Shown here piece by piece: positions 55,728-63,895 of a DNA stretch of 64,000 nucleotides; position 1 is the stretch's first letter, and each line of letters starts with the position of its first letter. Source of the stretch: Gillisia hiemivivida (GTDB lineage: Bacteria; Bacteroidota; Bacteroidia; Flavobacteriales; Flavobacteriaceae). Below the pieces are notes generated by a model. That model searched no databases. It was not told the origin of the DNA and worked only from the letters and a program-made list of their open reading frames with translations. The translations under genes were made by a program, and so were the position numbers. The stretch lies in contig NZ_VORY01000003.1 in assembly GCF_007997295.1 (NCBI RefSeq), forward strand, positions 235,290 through 299,289. Reading direction: 5' to 3'.

Positions 55728-55771
55728 TTTAAAAAAGTGAGCGAATATTTCTCTTATTTTAAAATAAAACA

Positions 55772-55779
55772 TATATTTG
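55772..55779 (+). promoter_or_regulatory. -7 box of the tRNA-Arg promoter
   Basis: TATATTTG followed by CA matches TAnnTTTG and lies 12 nt before the mature tRNA 5' end. No good -33 TTG was found. Confidence 0.45.
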
Positions 55780-55791
55780 CACCCGCAAAAA

Positions 55792-55865
55792 GGCCTCGTG
55801 GCGCAACTGAATAGCGCACTTGATTACGGCTCAAGAGGTTGCTGGTTTGAATCCAGCCGAGGTCA
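55792..55865 (+). tRNA. tRNA-Arg (anticodon ACG)
   Basis: Full cloverleaf: acceptor GGCCTCG with CGAGGTC (one G-U), D stem GCGC/GCGC, anticodon stem CTTGA/TCAAG with loop TTACGGC (ACG at positions 34-36), variable loop AGGTT, T stem GCTGG/CCAGC with loop TTTGAAT, discriminator A. CCA is not encoded. Its 3' end is the integration site of the island that follows. Confidence 0.97.
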
Positions 55866-55866
55866 C
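55853..55866 (+). other. attL of the genomic island (tRNA 3' end)
   Basis: CCAGCCGAGGTCAC, covering the T-stem 3' arm and acceptor strand plus one base, is repeated exactly at 63587-63600 beyond the integrase gene. The tRNA stays intact on this side. Confidence 0.85.
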
Positions 55867-55872
55867 GAAATT

Positions 55873-55913
55873 AAATCCTAACTAACTTATTACTAAGTGG
55901 TTAGGATTTTTTT
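55873..55913 (+). terminator. Terminator of tRNA-Arg
   Basis: AAATCCTAAC (55873-55882) with GTTAGGATTT (55900-55909) and a following T run. Confidence 0.75.
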
Positions 55914-56242
55914 ATATTCAAATGTGACGTTTTTTGTGTCGCTTTACCCTCTTTATTGTAAATATTAGGTGTTTATTTAATCGTGTTCGAACACCATATA
56001 GTATAAAATTGAGGTACGCATATTAAAACCTGTAAATCTTGTATTCTCAGGGGTATCAGACACCTGTCAATTTAGAATGATATAAGCGCTAATAGTGAAC
56101 CTATCAAAATTTTGAAATTTTTTTATGTGGTATCATGTTTTAAATAAACGGGATTTTTTTTAGTCCTCTTATATAAGAAAGGATACACAGCGCAAAGATG
56201 TAACAATAAGTCTAATAATTTATTTAGAGGAGGGGAGGAGTT
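55914..56242. other. Left end of the island, no gene recognised
   Basis: AT-rich sequence between the tRNA terminator and the end of the large NTPase gene. Contains the small inverted repeat GGTGTTT/GTTCGAACACC near 55970-55995. No ORF, RNA or terminator for the NTPase gene could be identified with confidence. Confidence 0.4.
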
Positions 56243-59200
56243 CTATTTCTTGGCCTGTACTTTTATCCATTCCTCATCTTTAAAAAATGTGTGGGAAGAT
56301 ATTATATCTAATTCCTCAAGTTTTTTGACTAATTTAAGATTTTCTGTGGAATTTTTAATTTTAGCCTGTTTCAAGCTCTGAACCATCCTTGAAGGTTCCC
56401 CACCTAATTTTCCAACTATAGCTCTAATCTGTGAGATAGAATAATTTTCAATATTTTTATTTAAAAGAGATATTTTTTCATTCTGATTGGAGCTATTTTT
56501 AAATAGTTTTTCTAAAAATATCGGGGTAGTCTTTCTATTTGCTTTATTAAAGTATGAAATGGTTTCTTCTGCTAAAACTTTATTGCTAACCAGTAAATCT
56601 ATTTCTAGGGACTCTAAAAATTTAATTTTATTGGTAAGATTGGTTCTTTGAGGATTTTGTAGAATGGTTAGAACCTCATCTTTTTCAAGGGGGTATTGAT
56701 TAGGGTTCTCAAAATATATATCCCAATTTTTTTGTATTAGCGTTAGGTGTAAGGGAGGGGAATGTATTTTTGAACTATGAAAGTAATCCTCAGATAAGAT
56801 TATGATATGTTCATTTATTAAAATTACCAGCTGGTCTTTGCTAATATTTTCTATTTCCAAGTTCTCCCATTTGTGTTTTATTGAGTTCATTAAATTTCCA
56901 TAGATGTCTATTTTTAGAGCTTGGTTATTAATTATGGCATTCGCTAGTCCATATTTAATGTCAAAATCATCTTCTGTTTTCGTGTCTATAAGAATCAAAT
57001 TGCTTAAAGTCTCTGCGACTCCTTCAATTTGAAAAAATTCAACAAGTGGATGGGGAAGTTTTTCTGGATTACCAAAAGCAGAATAGTAGTCCAAGACGTT
57101 TTCCCAATTTATTTTAGTATGTACGGTTTTTAGTAATAGCTCCTTGGAATCAGCATCATAGATTTCACACAAATTATCTATAATATTTTTTGATTGGAGT
57201 AAAATATCTTCTTTTTGAAATATAGTTAATTCCTCCTCATCCATTAAATATTTTAATGTGCTTTCTGATTCTTCTGTGTTTCCTTCGAGTTTGAAGAAGA
57301 CTTGCTCAATATATTCTGAAATCTCAGATTTTATGTATTCAATGAAATTATCATTTTTAGAGTTCAAAATGCATGTTAAATTCTGCATTCCTATTAATGG
57401 AATTAAAGATTTGGATTTATTGATTTTCTGAAAAACAAAATTAATATTTTCAATATTAATTTTATACCTATTATTTTCAATTAAGAAATCTACAAAATCG
57501 ATATTATCAGATTTTTGCAAGATTGAAATATTATGGAATTCAAGGTTGAGGTCAGTTACGATTCGTTTAGTTACATGAAGATTTGGATGTGCCATAAAAT
57601 ATTCAAGACCTATTTTATTTGATTCAATAAAATTTATTAAATCTGAATGGTTTGAAAGTATTTTAATGTCTTCAGAATTTGAATTACTAAGAATTAATTG
57701 AAAAAATTTTCTAATGGTGTTTTCATCATAATTATTATTCTCAATAAATTCCCATACAGAATGCCATTTCTTAATTATCACGGAAAAGAGAATGTTGCTT
57801 TTAGATGAATTTTTAATGAAATTTTCCAAAAACATTATAGAATTTTCTTCAGTCTTACTTATCAGAATTACAATAGAATCAATTTGTTCTGAGTATTTAG
57901 TCTGGTCTTCTAAAAGGTACTCCAGAAGATTGGTATTTAGTATTGATTTTTGACTAAAGTATCTTAAAGGGATTCTATTAATTAACTGCTTAGGGTGGCT
58001 CAATGACTGGTTAATGTCATTTTCCATTTCATTAATTACATTGAGCAAAAACTTAAATTCATCTTGCGATATGTCAACATCATAAAAATGTGATATGTAA
58101 TTGTGATAATATTCATCGATGTATCCATTCCTAAGAAAAAATATTATAAGTTTTTCATTTTTCAAATCTGAATTCTCAGGAAGAAATTTTGACGCCCCTT
58201 CAGTATTGAGAATTTCTCTCAAACTTGTAGAACTTAGTTTGAGTTTTTGATTTTTAAATGAAGTAATTTCTTTTCTGTTCTTCTCAATTTTCCCATCGGT
58301 CAGTTTTTTTACTTTTTCTTCTCTTTCTTCATAAGTAAGACTTGAATGTATCTTGTTTTCGAATTGGTCAAACTTATATTCCTTACTACTCCTACTGGCT
58401 TGATTTTGAAAATTCAGACCATATCCAAAAATACGACTAGCTTTTCTTAATTTTTCGAAATTTTCTTCTTTATGCAGTTCAGACAGATTTATATTTGTCC
58501 CATCTACATCTATATAAGAAGGGGAAGGTGAACCTGTTGTTAAAAGTAAAGCACCAACATAAATACTCCTTAATTCTTCTAAATTTTCACTGAGAGTATG
58601 GGTTAAATCTTCATTTTCCTTTAGAAGCTTGTTTATTTTAAAGTCAATTTCATTTTGTAACCCTTTAATATAGTCAGCCTTCTGATTTATAAATTTATAT
58701 AATTTACCAGTGTTAAGATTTAAATTATTAAAATCCTCTGGTTCCATATTCTTATAAATAATCAGAGCTAAGAGTTTATCTTGGTCTGGAATATCTGTTA
58801 AAGTTTGACGATAAATAAAATATTCGTTACTGATGTTAAATAGCATCCTCATATCATTTATGAAGAGAGAAACCTCTTCAATGAACTCATCAGTTGGTAT
58901 TGGAAAAGAAGTTTTTGCATTCGATGATGTTTCTTGATTTTGATTGACAGCCTTTAAATTTAGAACAGGTTTTTGTAAATTCTCTTTAAGTTTTGCTTTT
59001 GAATTGGAATAATTAATTAATGGAATAACTGGGATGGATAAGTCAAAAAATTTAGTTCGTTCTTCACCACGAAATATGTCATCTCTTACTGCATATAGGA
59101 ATTTAATCTTTTTTGAACAGGAAGGAGAATTGTTTATTAGACTATTAATTTCTCTAAGTTTAGAGAAAATTTGGGTATTGTCAAATCGGTCTAAATCTTC

Positions 59201-60013
59201 GATGACGATTAAATCAAAATGGTTTTTCTCAAAAAAGTAAAGAACCTCATCAAAATGCTCATTTAGAATCGACTCATCGACATTTTTACCAATATCTATT
59301 TCACCTTTTAAACTTATACGATTAATCTTGGAGTTGTTTAAGAAGCGAATAATCTTCGGAGTTAGAAAAAATAAACCTACAAAAAATATTGAAAAAAGCA
59401 TAATTCCTTCTAAAAATGGCGCTTTCTCATAGTTCCAATTTACTGGATTTAGAATTTTTCCGAAGCCATTGTTGATAATTATAAAAATACTCGTGACCCA
59501 CAATATAATTAGCGATGATGTAAAAAAAAGATTCCAAGGTGAAAAGTGTATAATTCTCTTAATTCTAGAATCTGGTAGTCGACTAGGTTTGACGTGATAA
59601 ATAATTTGTTGAAGAATGCTAAGTTCTAACAATTTCTGAAAATCTTGGTTCTCATTGGCCTTGCTGAAATTGTGAACATGCTCTGAATCCTTAAAAGAAG
59701 CCAATGAAATTTCCAATATTTTCAAATGCTTATTTCTTAGGATGAATGTCTTAATGATACTGCTCTTCCCCGACCCGTAAGGACCTGCTAATGCAATGTT
59801 ACTTATGTCGTCATTTTGGACTGCTTCTTTTAAGGAGTCCAAATACGAGTCCGCTGTATTGTCTTTAATAATTGTAGGCGATAGAGGAGTCAAGTTTTTG
59901 CTCTGAGGAGAAAGAATGGAATTTAATGAGGAGATATATCTTTCTAGAGGAGAATTAAGCCAAAGAAGAATTCTTAAAAGAGTTTCTTTAAATTTATTAT
60001 TTGATAAAATCAT
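56243..60013 (-). CDS. YobI-type membrane P-loop NTPase (KAP-like), probable defence protein
   Basis: 1256 residues. N-terminal NTPase: Walker A GPYGSGKSS (77-85) preceded by DSYLDSLKEAVQNDDISNIA, two transmembrane helices inserted between Walker A and B (about 160-185, FTSSLIILWVTSIFIIINN, and 205-230, GIMLFSIFFVGLFFLTP), Walker B LIVIEDLDRF (about 262) and YAVRDDIF. The remaining 800 residues are helical and Asn/Glu/Lys-rich without a recognised domain, perhaps HEAT-like repeats. Inserted helices and EDLDRF are hallmarks of the KAP/YobI class, whose relative PifA excludes phage T7. It is the cargo of an integrase island. A defence role is inferred. Confidence 0.8.
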   Translation of the reverse strand: MILSNNKFKETLLRILLWLNSPLERYISSLNSILSPQSKNLTPLSPTIIKDNTADSYLDSLKEAVQNDDISNIALAGPYGSGKSSIIKTFILRNKHLKILEISLASFKDSEHVHNFSKANENQDFQKLLELSILQQIIYHVKPSRLPDSRIKRIIHFSPWNLFFTSSLIILWVTSIFIIINNGFGKILNPVNWNYEKAPFLEGIMLFSIFFVGLFFLTPKIIRFLNNSKINRISLKGEIDIGKNVDESILNEHFDEVLYFFEKNHFDLIVIEDLDRFDNTQIFSKLREINSLINNSPSCSKKIKFLYAVRDDIFRGEERTKFFDLSIPVIPLINYSNSKAKLKENLQKPVLNLKAVNQNQETSSNAKTSFPIPTDEFIEEVSLFINDMRMLFNISNEYFIYRQTLTDIPDQDKLLALIIYKNMEPEDFNNLNLNTGKLYKFINQKADYIKGLQNEIDFKINKLLKENEDLTHTLSENLEELRSIYVGALLLTTGSPSPSYIDVDGTNINLSELHKEENFEKLRKASRIFGYGLNFQNQASRSSKEYKFDQFENKIHSSLTYEEREEKVKKLTDGKIEKNRKEITSFKNQKLKLSSTSLREILNTEGASKFLPENSDLKNEKLIIFFLRNGYIDEYYHNYISHFYDVDISQDEFKFLLNVINEMENDINQSLSHPKQLINRIPLRYFSQKSILNTNLLEYLLEDQTKYSEQIDSIVILISKTEENSIMFLENFIKNSSKSNILFSVIIKKWHSVWEFIENNNYDENTIRKFFQLILSNSNSEDIKILSNHSDLINFIESNKIGLEYFMAHPNLHVTKRIVTDLNLEFHNISILQKSDNIDFVDFLIENNRYKINIENINFVFQKINKSKSLIPLIGMQNLTCILNSKNDNFIEYIKSEISEYIEQVFFKLEGNTEESESTLKYLMDEEELTIFQKEDILLQSKNIIDNLCEIYDADSKELLLKTVHTKINWENVLDYYSAFGNPEKLPHPLVEFFQIEGVAETLSNLILIDTKTEDDFDIKYGLANAIINNQALKIDIYGNLMNSIKHKWENLEIENISKDQLVILINEHIIILSEDYFHSSKIHSPPLHLTLIQKNWDIYFENPNQYPLEKDEVLTILQNPQRTNLTNKIKFLESLEIDLLVSNKVLAEETISYFNKANRKTTPIFLEKLFKNSSNQNEKISLLNKNIENYSISQIRAIVGKLGGEPSRMVQSLKQAKIKNSTENLKLVKKLEELDIISSHTFFKDEEWIKVQAKK

Positions 60014-60316
60014 TCAACGAGAGTATGGATTATTGGTAGTAAAACTAGTTAAAAATAATAGAAAACTTGCAAACCCTACCGATTAACTCTTAGGCCTATT
60101 ACTTGATTTTTTTAAATGAATTTTCTTACACTATAACAAAGTAGGTTTTCTATCTATAATAAGAAGAGATTTGAGTTCACATGAATCTTGAAGGAATAAA
60201 CACTTACCCTATAAGGTCAGAATCATAGGCTTGCTTCGTTCTAAGAGACTTTTATGAAGAATATGGAGTAATGTATAATTCAATTTTTTCTCCAAGTATG
60301 AGCCAGTGAAATAGAA
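60014..60316. other. Upstream region of the YobI-type gene
   Basis: AT-rich and without ORFs. It must hold the minus-strand promoter of the large NTPase gene, but no good TTTG/TAnnTTTG pair was identified. Confidence 0.4.
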
Positions 60317-60349
60317 CAAAAAAAACAAATCCGGCATTGCCGGATTTGT
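60317..60349 (-). terminator. Terminator of the rep/111-residue gene unit
   Basis: Plus strand ACAAATCCGGC (60325-60335) and GCCGGATTTGT (60339-60349); read on the minus strand the hairpin is followed by a long T run (A run 60316-60325). Confidence 0.88.
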
Positions 60350-60366
60350 TGATTAATGCACACGCT

Positions 60367-60702
60367 TTAAAGAATAAAAGCATAACTTACTTTCCTCGTA
60401 TCACCAGATTTGGATTGTTCTAAATAAGATACATCAGCCTTCTGGTATTGGTTCTCAATTTGAGAAATTATATCTCTCTCTGCATCTACATTGTATTTGT
60501 TAAATACAATACTGAAATGAATTTCTAGTTCAGTTGAAAGTAAAATTTCATTCACAATTACCTTAACCTCATCGGGTTCAAGGTCATAATTTTTTGGTTC
60601 GACATGGTTAATCTCAGAGTCAACATGAATGGTATCACCATTATCAATGAATTGAAATGAATCAACTATTTCTGATTTGAATGTTTTTGTAATTTCTAGC
60701 AT
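60367..60702 (-). CDS. Island protein of unknown function (111 residues)
   Basis: Soluble, acidic, mixed alpha/beta composition with no signal peptide and no recognised motif. It starts 10 nt after the stop of the Rep-like gene and ends just before a strong terminator, so the two are probably one operon. No family was recognised. A role in replication or excision is suggested only by position. Confidence 0.6.
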   Translation of the reverse strand: MLEITKTFKSEIVDSFQFIDNGDTIHVDSEINHVEPKNYDLEPDEVKVIVNEILLSTELEIHFSIVFNKYNVDAERDIISQIENQYQKADVSYLEQSKSGDTRKVSYAFIL

Positions 60703-60712
60703 ATTTAAATTT

Positions 60713-61339
60713 TTAATTAATTAATTTTTGCGGATTTTTCATAAGGTAATCCACACTTCCACCTATATTATTGACTTGTTCACAGTAAAGACGATAATGA
60801 CGTGTGTCATCTAGATATTGGTCAAGTATTTTTTTTAGAGGTTTCCTCAGATATTTGGTGTCATGGTCGGCTAGGATGTGAACGTGGTTCTTTCCAGAAG
60901 CATCAGACTCAACACAGCCGATGAAATGTACATCCGACAATGTAGTTTTCACCTCATCAAACAGTGTGGTATGGTATTCTAAGTCATAGAAATCTAGGGT
61001 AGTCCAAGATACATTTGTCTTCCACTCATAATCATATATGGTTCGTTTCTTACGAGGTTTTTCTAATTTAAACGAATCAAGAATCCTATAACTGATATAG
61101 TATCTTCTCCCTTTTCGATAAATCAATCCCTGGTCATTGTATTTATTATAAACTTTTGCAACCATTCCCTTAAGGCTACGGTAACTAATGTTTTTTAATT
61201 TTACGATGTCTTTTAATTTAAACCACTTTTGAAACTTATTATCATATATATTTTTAATAATACTGTTGTATTCTAATTGAATAGTATTGTCATTCTTAGA
61301 AGTATTTACGCTTATTATGTTATTATATTTATCATTCAT
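60713..61339 (-). CDS. HUH-type Rep-like protein with N-terminal winged helix
   Basis: 208 residues. An N-terminal DNA-binding-like segment (WFKLKDIVKLKNISYRSLKG) precedes a compact domain with motifs in HUH-endonuclease order: a hydrophobic strand (WTTLDFYDLEYH), FIGCVESDASGKNHVHILAD carrying the H-V-H metal site, and SVDYLMKNPQ, where the Tyr could be the nucleophile. Probably nicks DNA to start replication or mobilisation of the excised island. It is short for a Rep, and the assignment rests on motifs only. Confidence 0.6.
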   Translation of the reverse strand: MNDKYNNIISVNTSKNDNTIQLEYNSIIKNIYDNKFQKWFKLKDIVKLKNISYRSLKGMVAKVYNKYNDQGLIYRKGRRYYISYRILDSFKLEKPRKKRTIYDYEWKTNVSWTTLDFYDLEYHTTLFDEVKTTLSDVHFIGCVESDASGKNHVHILADHDTKYLRKPLKKILDQYLDDTRHYRLYCEQVNNIGGSVDYLMKNPQKLIN

Positions 61340-61363
61340 ATTATCTATCTATTACTATATACT

Positions 61364-61663
61364 CTATATTATATTCTCTATCTCTAATATATAAATAGGA
61401 CATGCTTTGTAAGTCATACCTTCCTTAAATACATACTTTGAAAAGGGCAAAAAGCCAATAAATTTTTTGAGATTTAAATACCTGATTCTCAATTGTTTGC
61501 TATTTTTTAGCTTTTGATTTGAACCTTCGCTACAGAAAATAGCTAATGATTCATATTGCCCCTTTAGGTTGTGATTTTCGTTAAAGCTTTGTCTATTTCG
61601 GTTTTTTTGAAATAGACTCTGCTTCCGATTGAGTAACAATTCAGAATTCCATTTTTCGTCCAA
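61364..61663 (-). CDS. Possible small island protein, start uncertain
   Basis: Open frame of 99 codons, basic and hydrophobic in its second half (RIRYLNLKKFIGFLPFSKYV). If started at its first ATG it would overlap the HTH gene by 100 nt, which is unusual; a later non-ATG start is possible. No family recognised. It may be a chance ORF between the HTH gene and the Rep-like gene. Confidence 0.3.
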   Translation of the reverse strand: MDEKWNSELLLNRKQSLFQKNRNRQSFNENHNLKGQYESLAIFCSEGSNQKLKNSKQLRIRYLNLKKFIGFLPFSKYVFKEGMTYKACPIYILEIENII

Positions 61664-61851
61664 TTGTGCAAAGTCCTAACGCTGACGTTTAGAAACTTTG
61701 CTGTATCATTTTTCGACATAAGGTCGTTCCCAACCTCAACGGAATTACCCTTAAGATTCATAATCAGTTCTGATATTGTTTTCTTTATGCTATTTGAAAG
61801 TTCTTCGGATGAAATATTTTCGATTACAACTTGTGTTTTTCTTGGTATCAT
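61564..61851 (-). CDS. Excisionase-like helix-turn-helix protein
   Basis: 95 residues. The C-terminal half is a MerR/excisionase-type winged helix: MSKNDTAKFLNVSVRTLHNW, then a short wing and SIGSRVYFKKTEIDKAL. Proteins of this type accompany integrases of tRNA-borne islands in Bacteroidota and direct excision or regulate it. It lies between the integrase and the Rep-like gene on the same strand. Confidence 0.82.
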   Translation of the reverse strand: MIPRKTQVVIENISSEELSNSIKKTISELIMNLKGNSVEVGNDLMSKNDTAKFLNVSVRTLHNWTKNGILNCYSIGSRVYFKKTEIDKALTKITT

Positions 61852-62024
61852 TTTGCCTTAATTTTCAACAAACTTATTACAAATATTTCAAATAAAAAAA
61901 CTGTAAATTGTTGTGATTCAGATAGTTACGGGAATAATATTATTACCTAATGAATTAAGTGATAATAATTTTGTTCGATTATGGTTATAAAGTTCTGAGA
62001 AATAAGTGAGTACAAATTATTATC

Positions 62025-62058
62025 AAAAAAAAAGCTGGTAATAGATTTATTACCAGCT
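62025..62058 (-). terminator. Terminator of the integrase gene
   Basis: Plus strand AGCTGGTAATA (62033-62043) with TATTACCAGCT (62048-62058), perfect, preceded on the plus strand by nine A, which becomes the minus-strand T run. Lies 21 nt after the integrase stop. Confidence 0.9.
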
Positions 62059-62078
62059 CTTTAGGGGGTGTATGAAAA

Positions 62079-63395
62079 TTATTGAAAAAATTTATATTTT
62101 GATATTTTCTGAGCCTTTTGTAGGTCATTTACCTTTATATAGTTGTAAAAAGTACGCTCTTGCGTGTGACCAGAAATAGCCATTATGTCAATTGTTGGGA
62201 TACCCGATAAATATCCATTTGTGCAGAAACTTCGTCTAGCGGTGTGATTTGTAATAAACTTGTATTTGGGAGCTGTAGTGGTGTCTTTTTTACCCCCCTT
62301 GGTTATGGTCTTGCAAGTGGATTCATCTACACCAGCAATTTCACCTATAATTTTTATTGAATAATTTATGAATTGGTCTGGAATTCGAGAAGGGGTAGTT
62401 CCACCATTCCTTTTTAGGATTTTTCTTACCATTGAATTTATTGGGATGGTAATAGGTTTATCACCTTTTTTCATAGACAACCTAAAAAACATAGTTCCAT
62501 CAGAATCCTCAAATAAGTGTGATTCATTCAGATTATTAAAATCACTTACTCGTAACCCAGTACTACAACCTATCAAGAACAAATCTCGTGACTTTTCCAA
62601 CATTTGTCGTGTTATTCTAACACCATTTTCAATCTTACCTTTGAATGAAGATAAGTCAGCATTAGAAATCCTTTCTACTTCAGACTGTGTTAAAAAGATA
62701 TTGTCAATCAATTCGGATGGCTTTCTAAAATATCTTGTGCTGTAGTCAAGATTCTTGTTGAACTTCTTTTCTGTAGCGCTGTTTAAAATAGTTTTAAGAA
62801 TTTTTATTTGGGTTCCAACATAATTAGAGCTGTAATTTTGACCATAACCCCAATTTAGGAAGTCATCATAAAACGTCAATGTTATTTGGTCATAATCTAT
62901 ATTATATTCCTCATCGTTAAATCTTTTAAAAATATTATAGGCATTGGTATAGGTTCTACGAGTACCTGAGCCTAGAGGTTTCCCCGTGGAAGGCGATGGG
63001 TGAGTTTTATAATGATTTATGAACCAACTAAAAAAATCTAGGAATGAAAGTAAGATATCATCTTCTGATTTAGGTTTGTTTCTATTAAAGAAGACCTCGC
63101 AATATTCCTTTAGGACGTCGTTGTTTACAACCGATTTTTCAGTCAGTGCCAATTTTGTGTAATGATTTTCAATACCTGTTTGGAGTTTATTTAATTCATT
63201 ATTAACCTCAGTTTTGTATTTTTCACCAATAACATTTTTGATTCTCATCTTATTAGAATCCCAATTTTTTAGACTTTGAATTGTTAAGCCTGTTCCATAT
63301 CTGAACCTGTTCCCTTTACCATAATGAAATTCGATTTGAATTTTGCCACCATTCCCAGTGGCAGATTTCCTTATGCGGTATTTTGTAGTTGCCAT
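62079..63395 (-). CDS. Tyrosine recombinase (island integrase)
   Basis: 438 residues. An N-terminal Arm-binding region (YRIRKSATGNGGKIQIEFHY), a SAM-like core-binding domain (about 110-220), and a catalytic domain with STGLRVSDF (Arg), HTARRSFCTNGY (His and Arg) and GHTQERTFYNYI (His and nucleophile Tyr). All catalytic residues are present. Located next to attR and pointing into the island. Presumably integrates the element at the 3' end of tRNA-Arg. Confidence 0.94.
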   Translation of the reverse strand: MATTKYRIRKSATGNGGKIQIEFHYGKGNRFRYGTGLTIQSLKNWDSNKMRIKNVIGEKYKTEVNNELNKLQTGIENHYTKLALTEKSVVNNDVLKEYCEVFFNRNKPKSEDDILLSFLDFFSWFINHYKTHPSPSTGKPLGSGTRRTYTNAYNIFKRFNDEEYNIDYDQITLTFYDDFLNWGYGQNYSSNYVGTQIKILKTILNSATEKKFNKNLDYSTRYFRKPSELIDNIFLTQSEVERISNADLSSFKGKIENGVRITRQMLEKSRDLFLIGCSTGLRVSDFNNLNESHLFEDSDGTMFFRLSMKKGDKPITIPINSMVRKILKRNGGTTPSRIPDQFINYSIKIIGEIAGVDESTCKTITKGGKKDTTTAPKYKFITNHTARRSFCTNGYLSGIPTIDIMAISGHTQERTFYNYIKVNDLQKAQKISKYKFFQ

Positions 63396-63586
63396 TATCT
63401 TAATTTTAGCTAATATAATAAAATTTGTGACATTAATTGTGACACTTTTTATTTCTTCATGTAGCTTTGAGGTGTATTATGAATAGTAGCGTTGAGGTTC
63501 AAATTTCCTATCATTGCTGTCTTAGGGTTTATTTTGATTAGGAAATGATAAGAAATAGGATGAACATTACGGAATTGATTTGTGAC
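63396..63586. other. Right end of the island, upstream of the integrase
   Basis: No convincing gene. It holds the minus-strand promoter region of the integrase and presumably arm-type binding sites, but none was identified. Confidence 0.4.
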
Positions 63587-63600
63587 CCAGCCGAGGTCAC
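63587..63600 (+). other. attR of the genomic island
   Basis: CCAGCCGAGGTCAC is an exact 14-bp copy of the tRNA-Arg 3' end at 55853-55866. It is preceded by TTTGTGAC, resembling the tRNA TTTGAAT. Together with attL it bounds about 7.7 kb. Confidence 0.85.
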
Positions 63601-63610
63601 TCAAAGCAGA

Positions 63611-63638
63611 AAGTCTCCACAATCGTGGGGACTTTTTT
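63611..63638 (+). terminator. Hairpin terminator after attR
   Basis: AAGTCTCCAC (63611-63620) with GTGGGGACTT (63625-63634), one G-U, followed by T. It is probably a former tRNA terminator carried by an element. Confidence 0.75.
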
Positions 63639-63757
63639 ATTTCCGGAAAACCGAGTTTGCTCAAGGTTTTGGAGGAAATAAAAATTCATAACGCCTAAAG
63701 GGCGTGGAGACTTTCTATTTTCAGGTGGGAGCTTAAGGGAAATGCAACACTATTTCG

Positions 63758-63768
63758 GCCGAGGTCAC
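63758..63768 (+). other. Third copy of the tRNA-Arg 3' end (old att site)
   Basis: GCCGAGGTCAC repeats the last 10 tRNA bases plus one, 157 bp beyond attR, and is again followed by a terminator. The DNA between the two copies (63601-63757) has no gene and looks like the remnant of an earlier integration. Confidence 0.65.
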
Positions 63769-63774
63769 TTAAAT

Positions 63775-63807
63775 AAACCCCAATAACTTATAGTTATTGG
63801 GGTTTTT
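63775..63807 (+). terminator. Terminator, probably the original tRNA-Arg terminator
   Basis: AAACCCCAATAACT (63775-63788) pairs with AGTTATTGGGGTTT (63792-63805), perfect, with a T run. It could work in both directions. Confidence 0.85.
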
Positions 63808-63895
63808 GCTTTAACTACTATATTTTCAATTCTAAGTTTATAGACGTTAGTTAATTGATTATCTTCTTTTTATGGATCATGACTAATTGTTGTGT

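Noticed and set aside
63449..63664. 71-codon minus-strand ORF spanning attR
   Set aside because: It crosses the attachment site and a terminator hairpin and has no recognisable domain; most likely chance.
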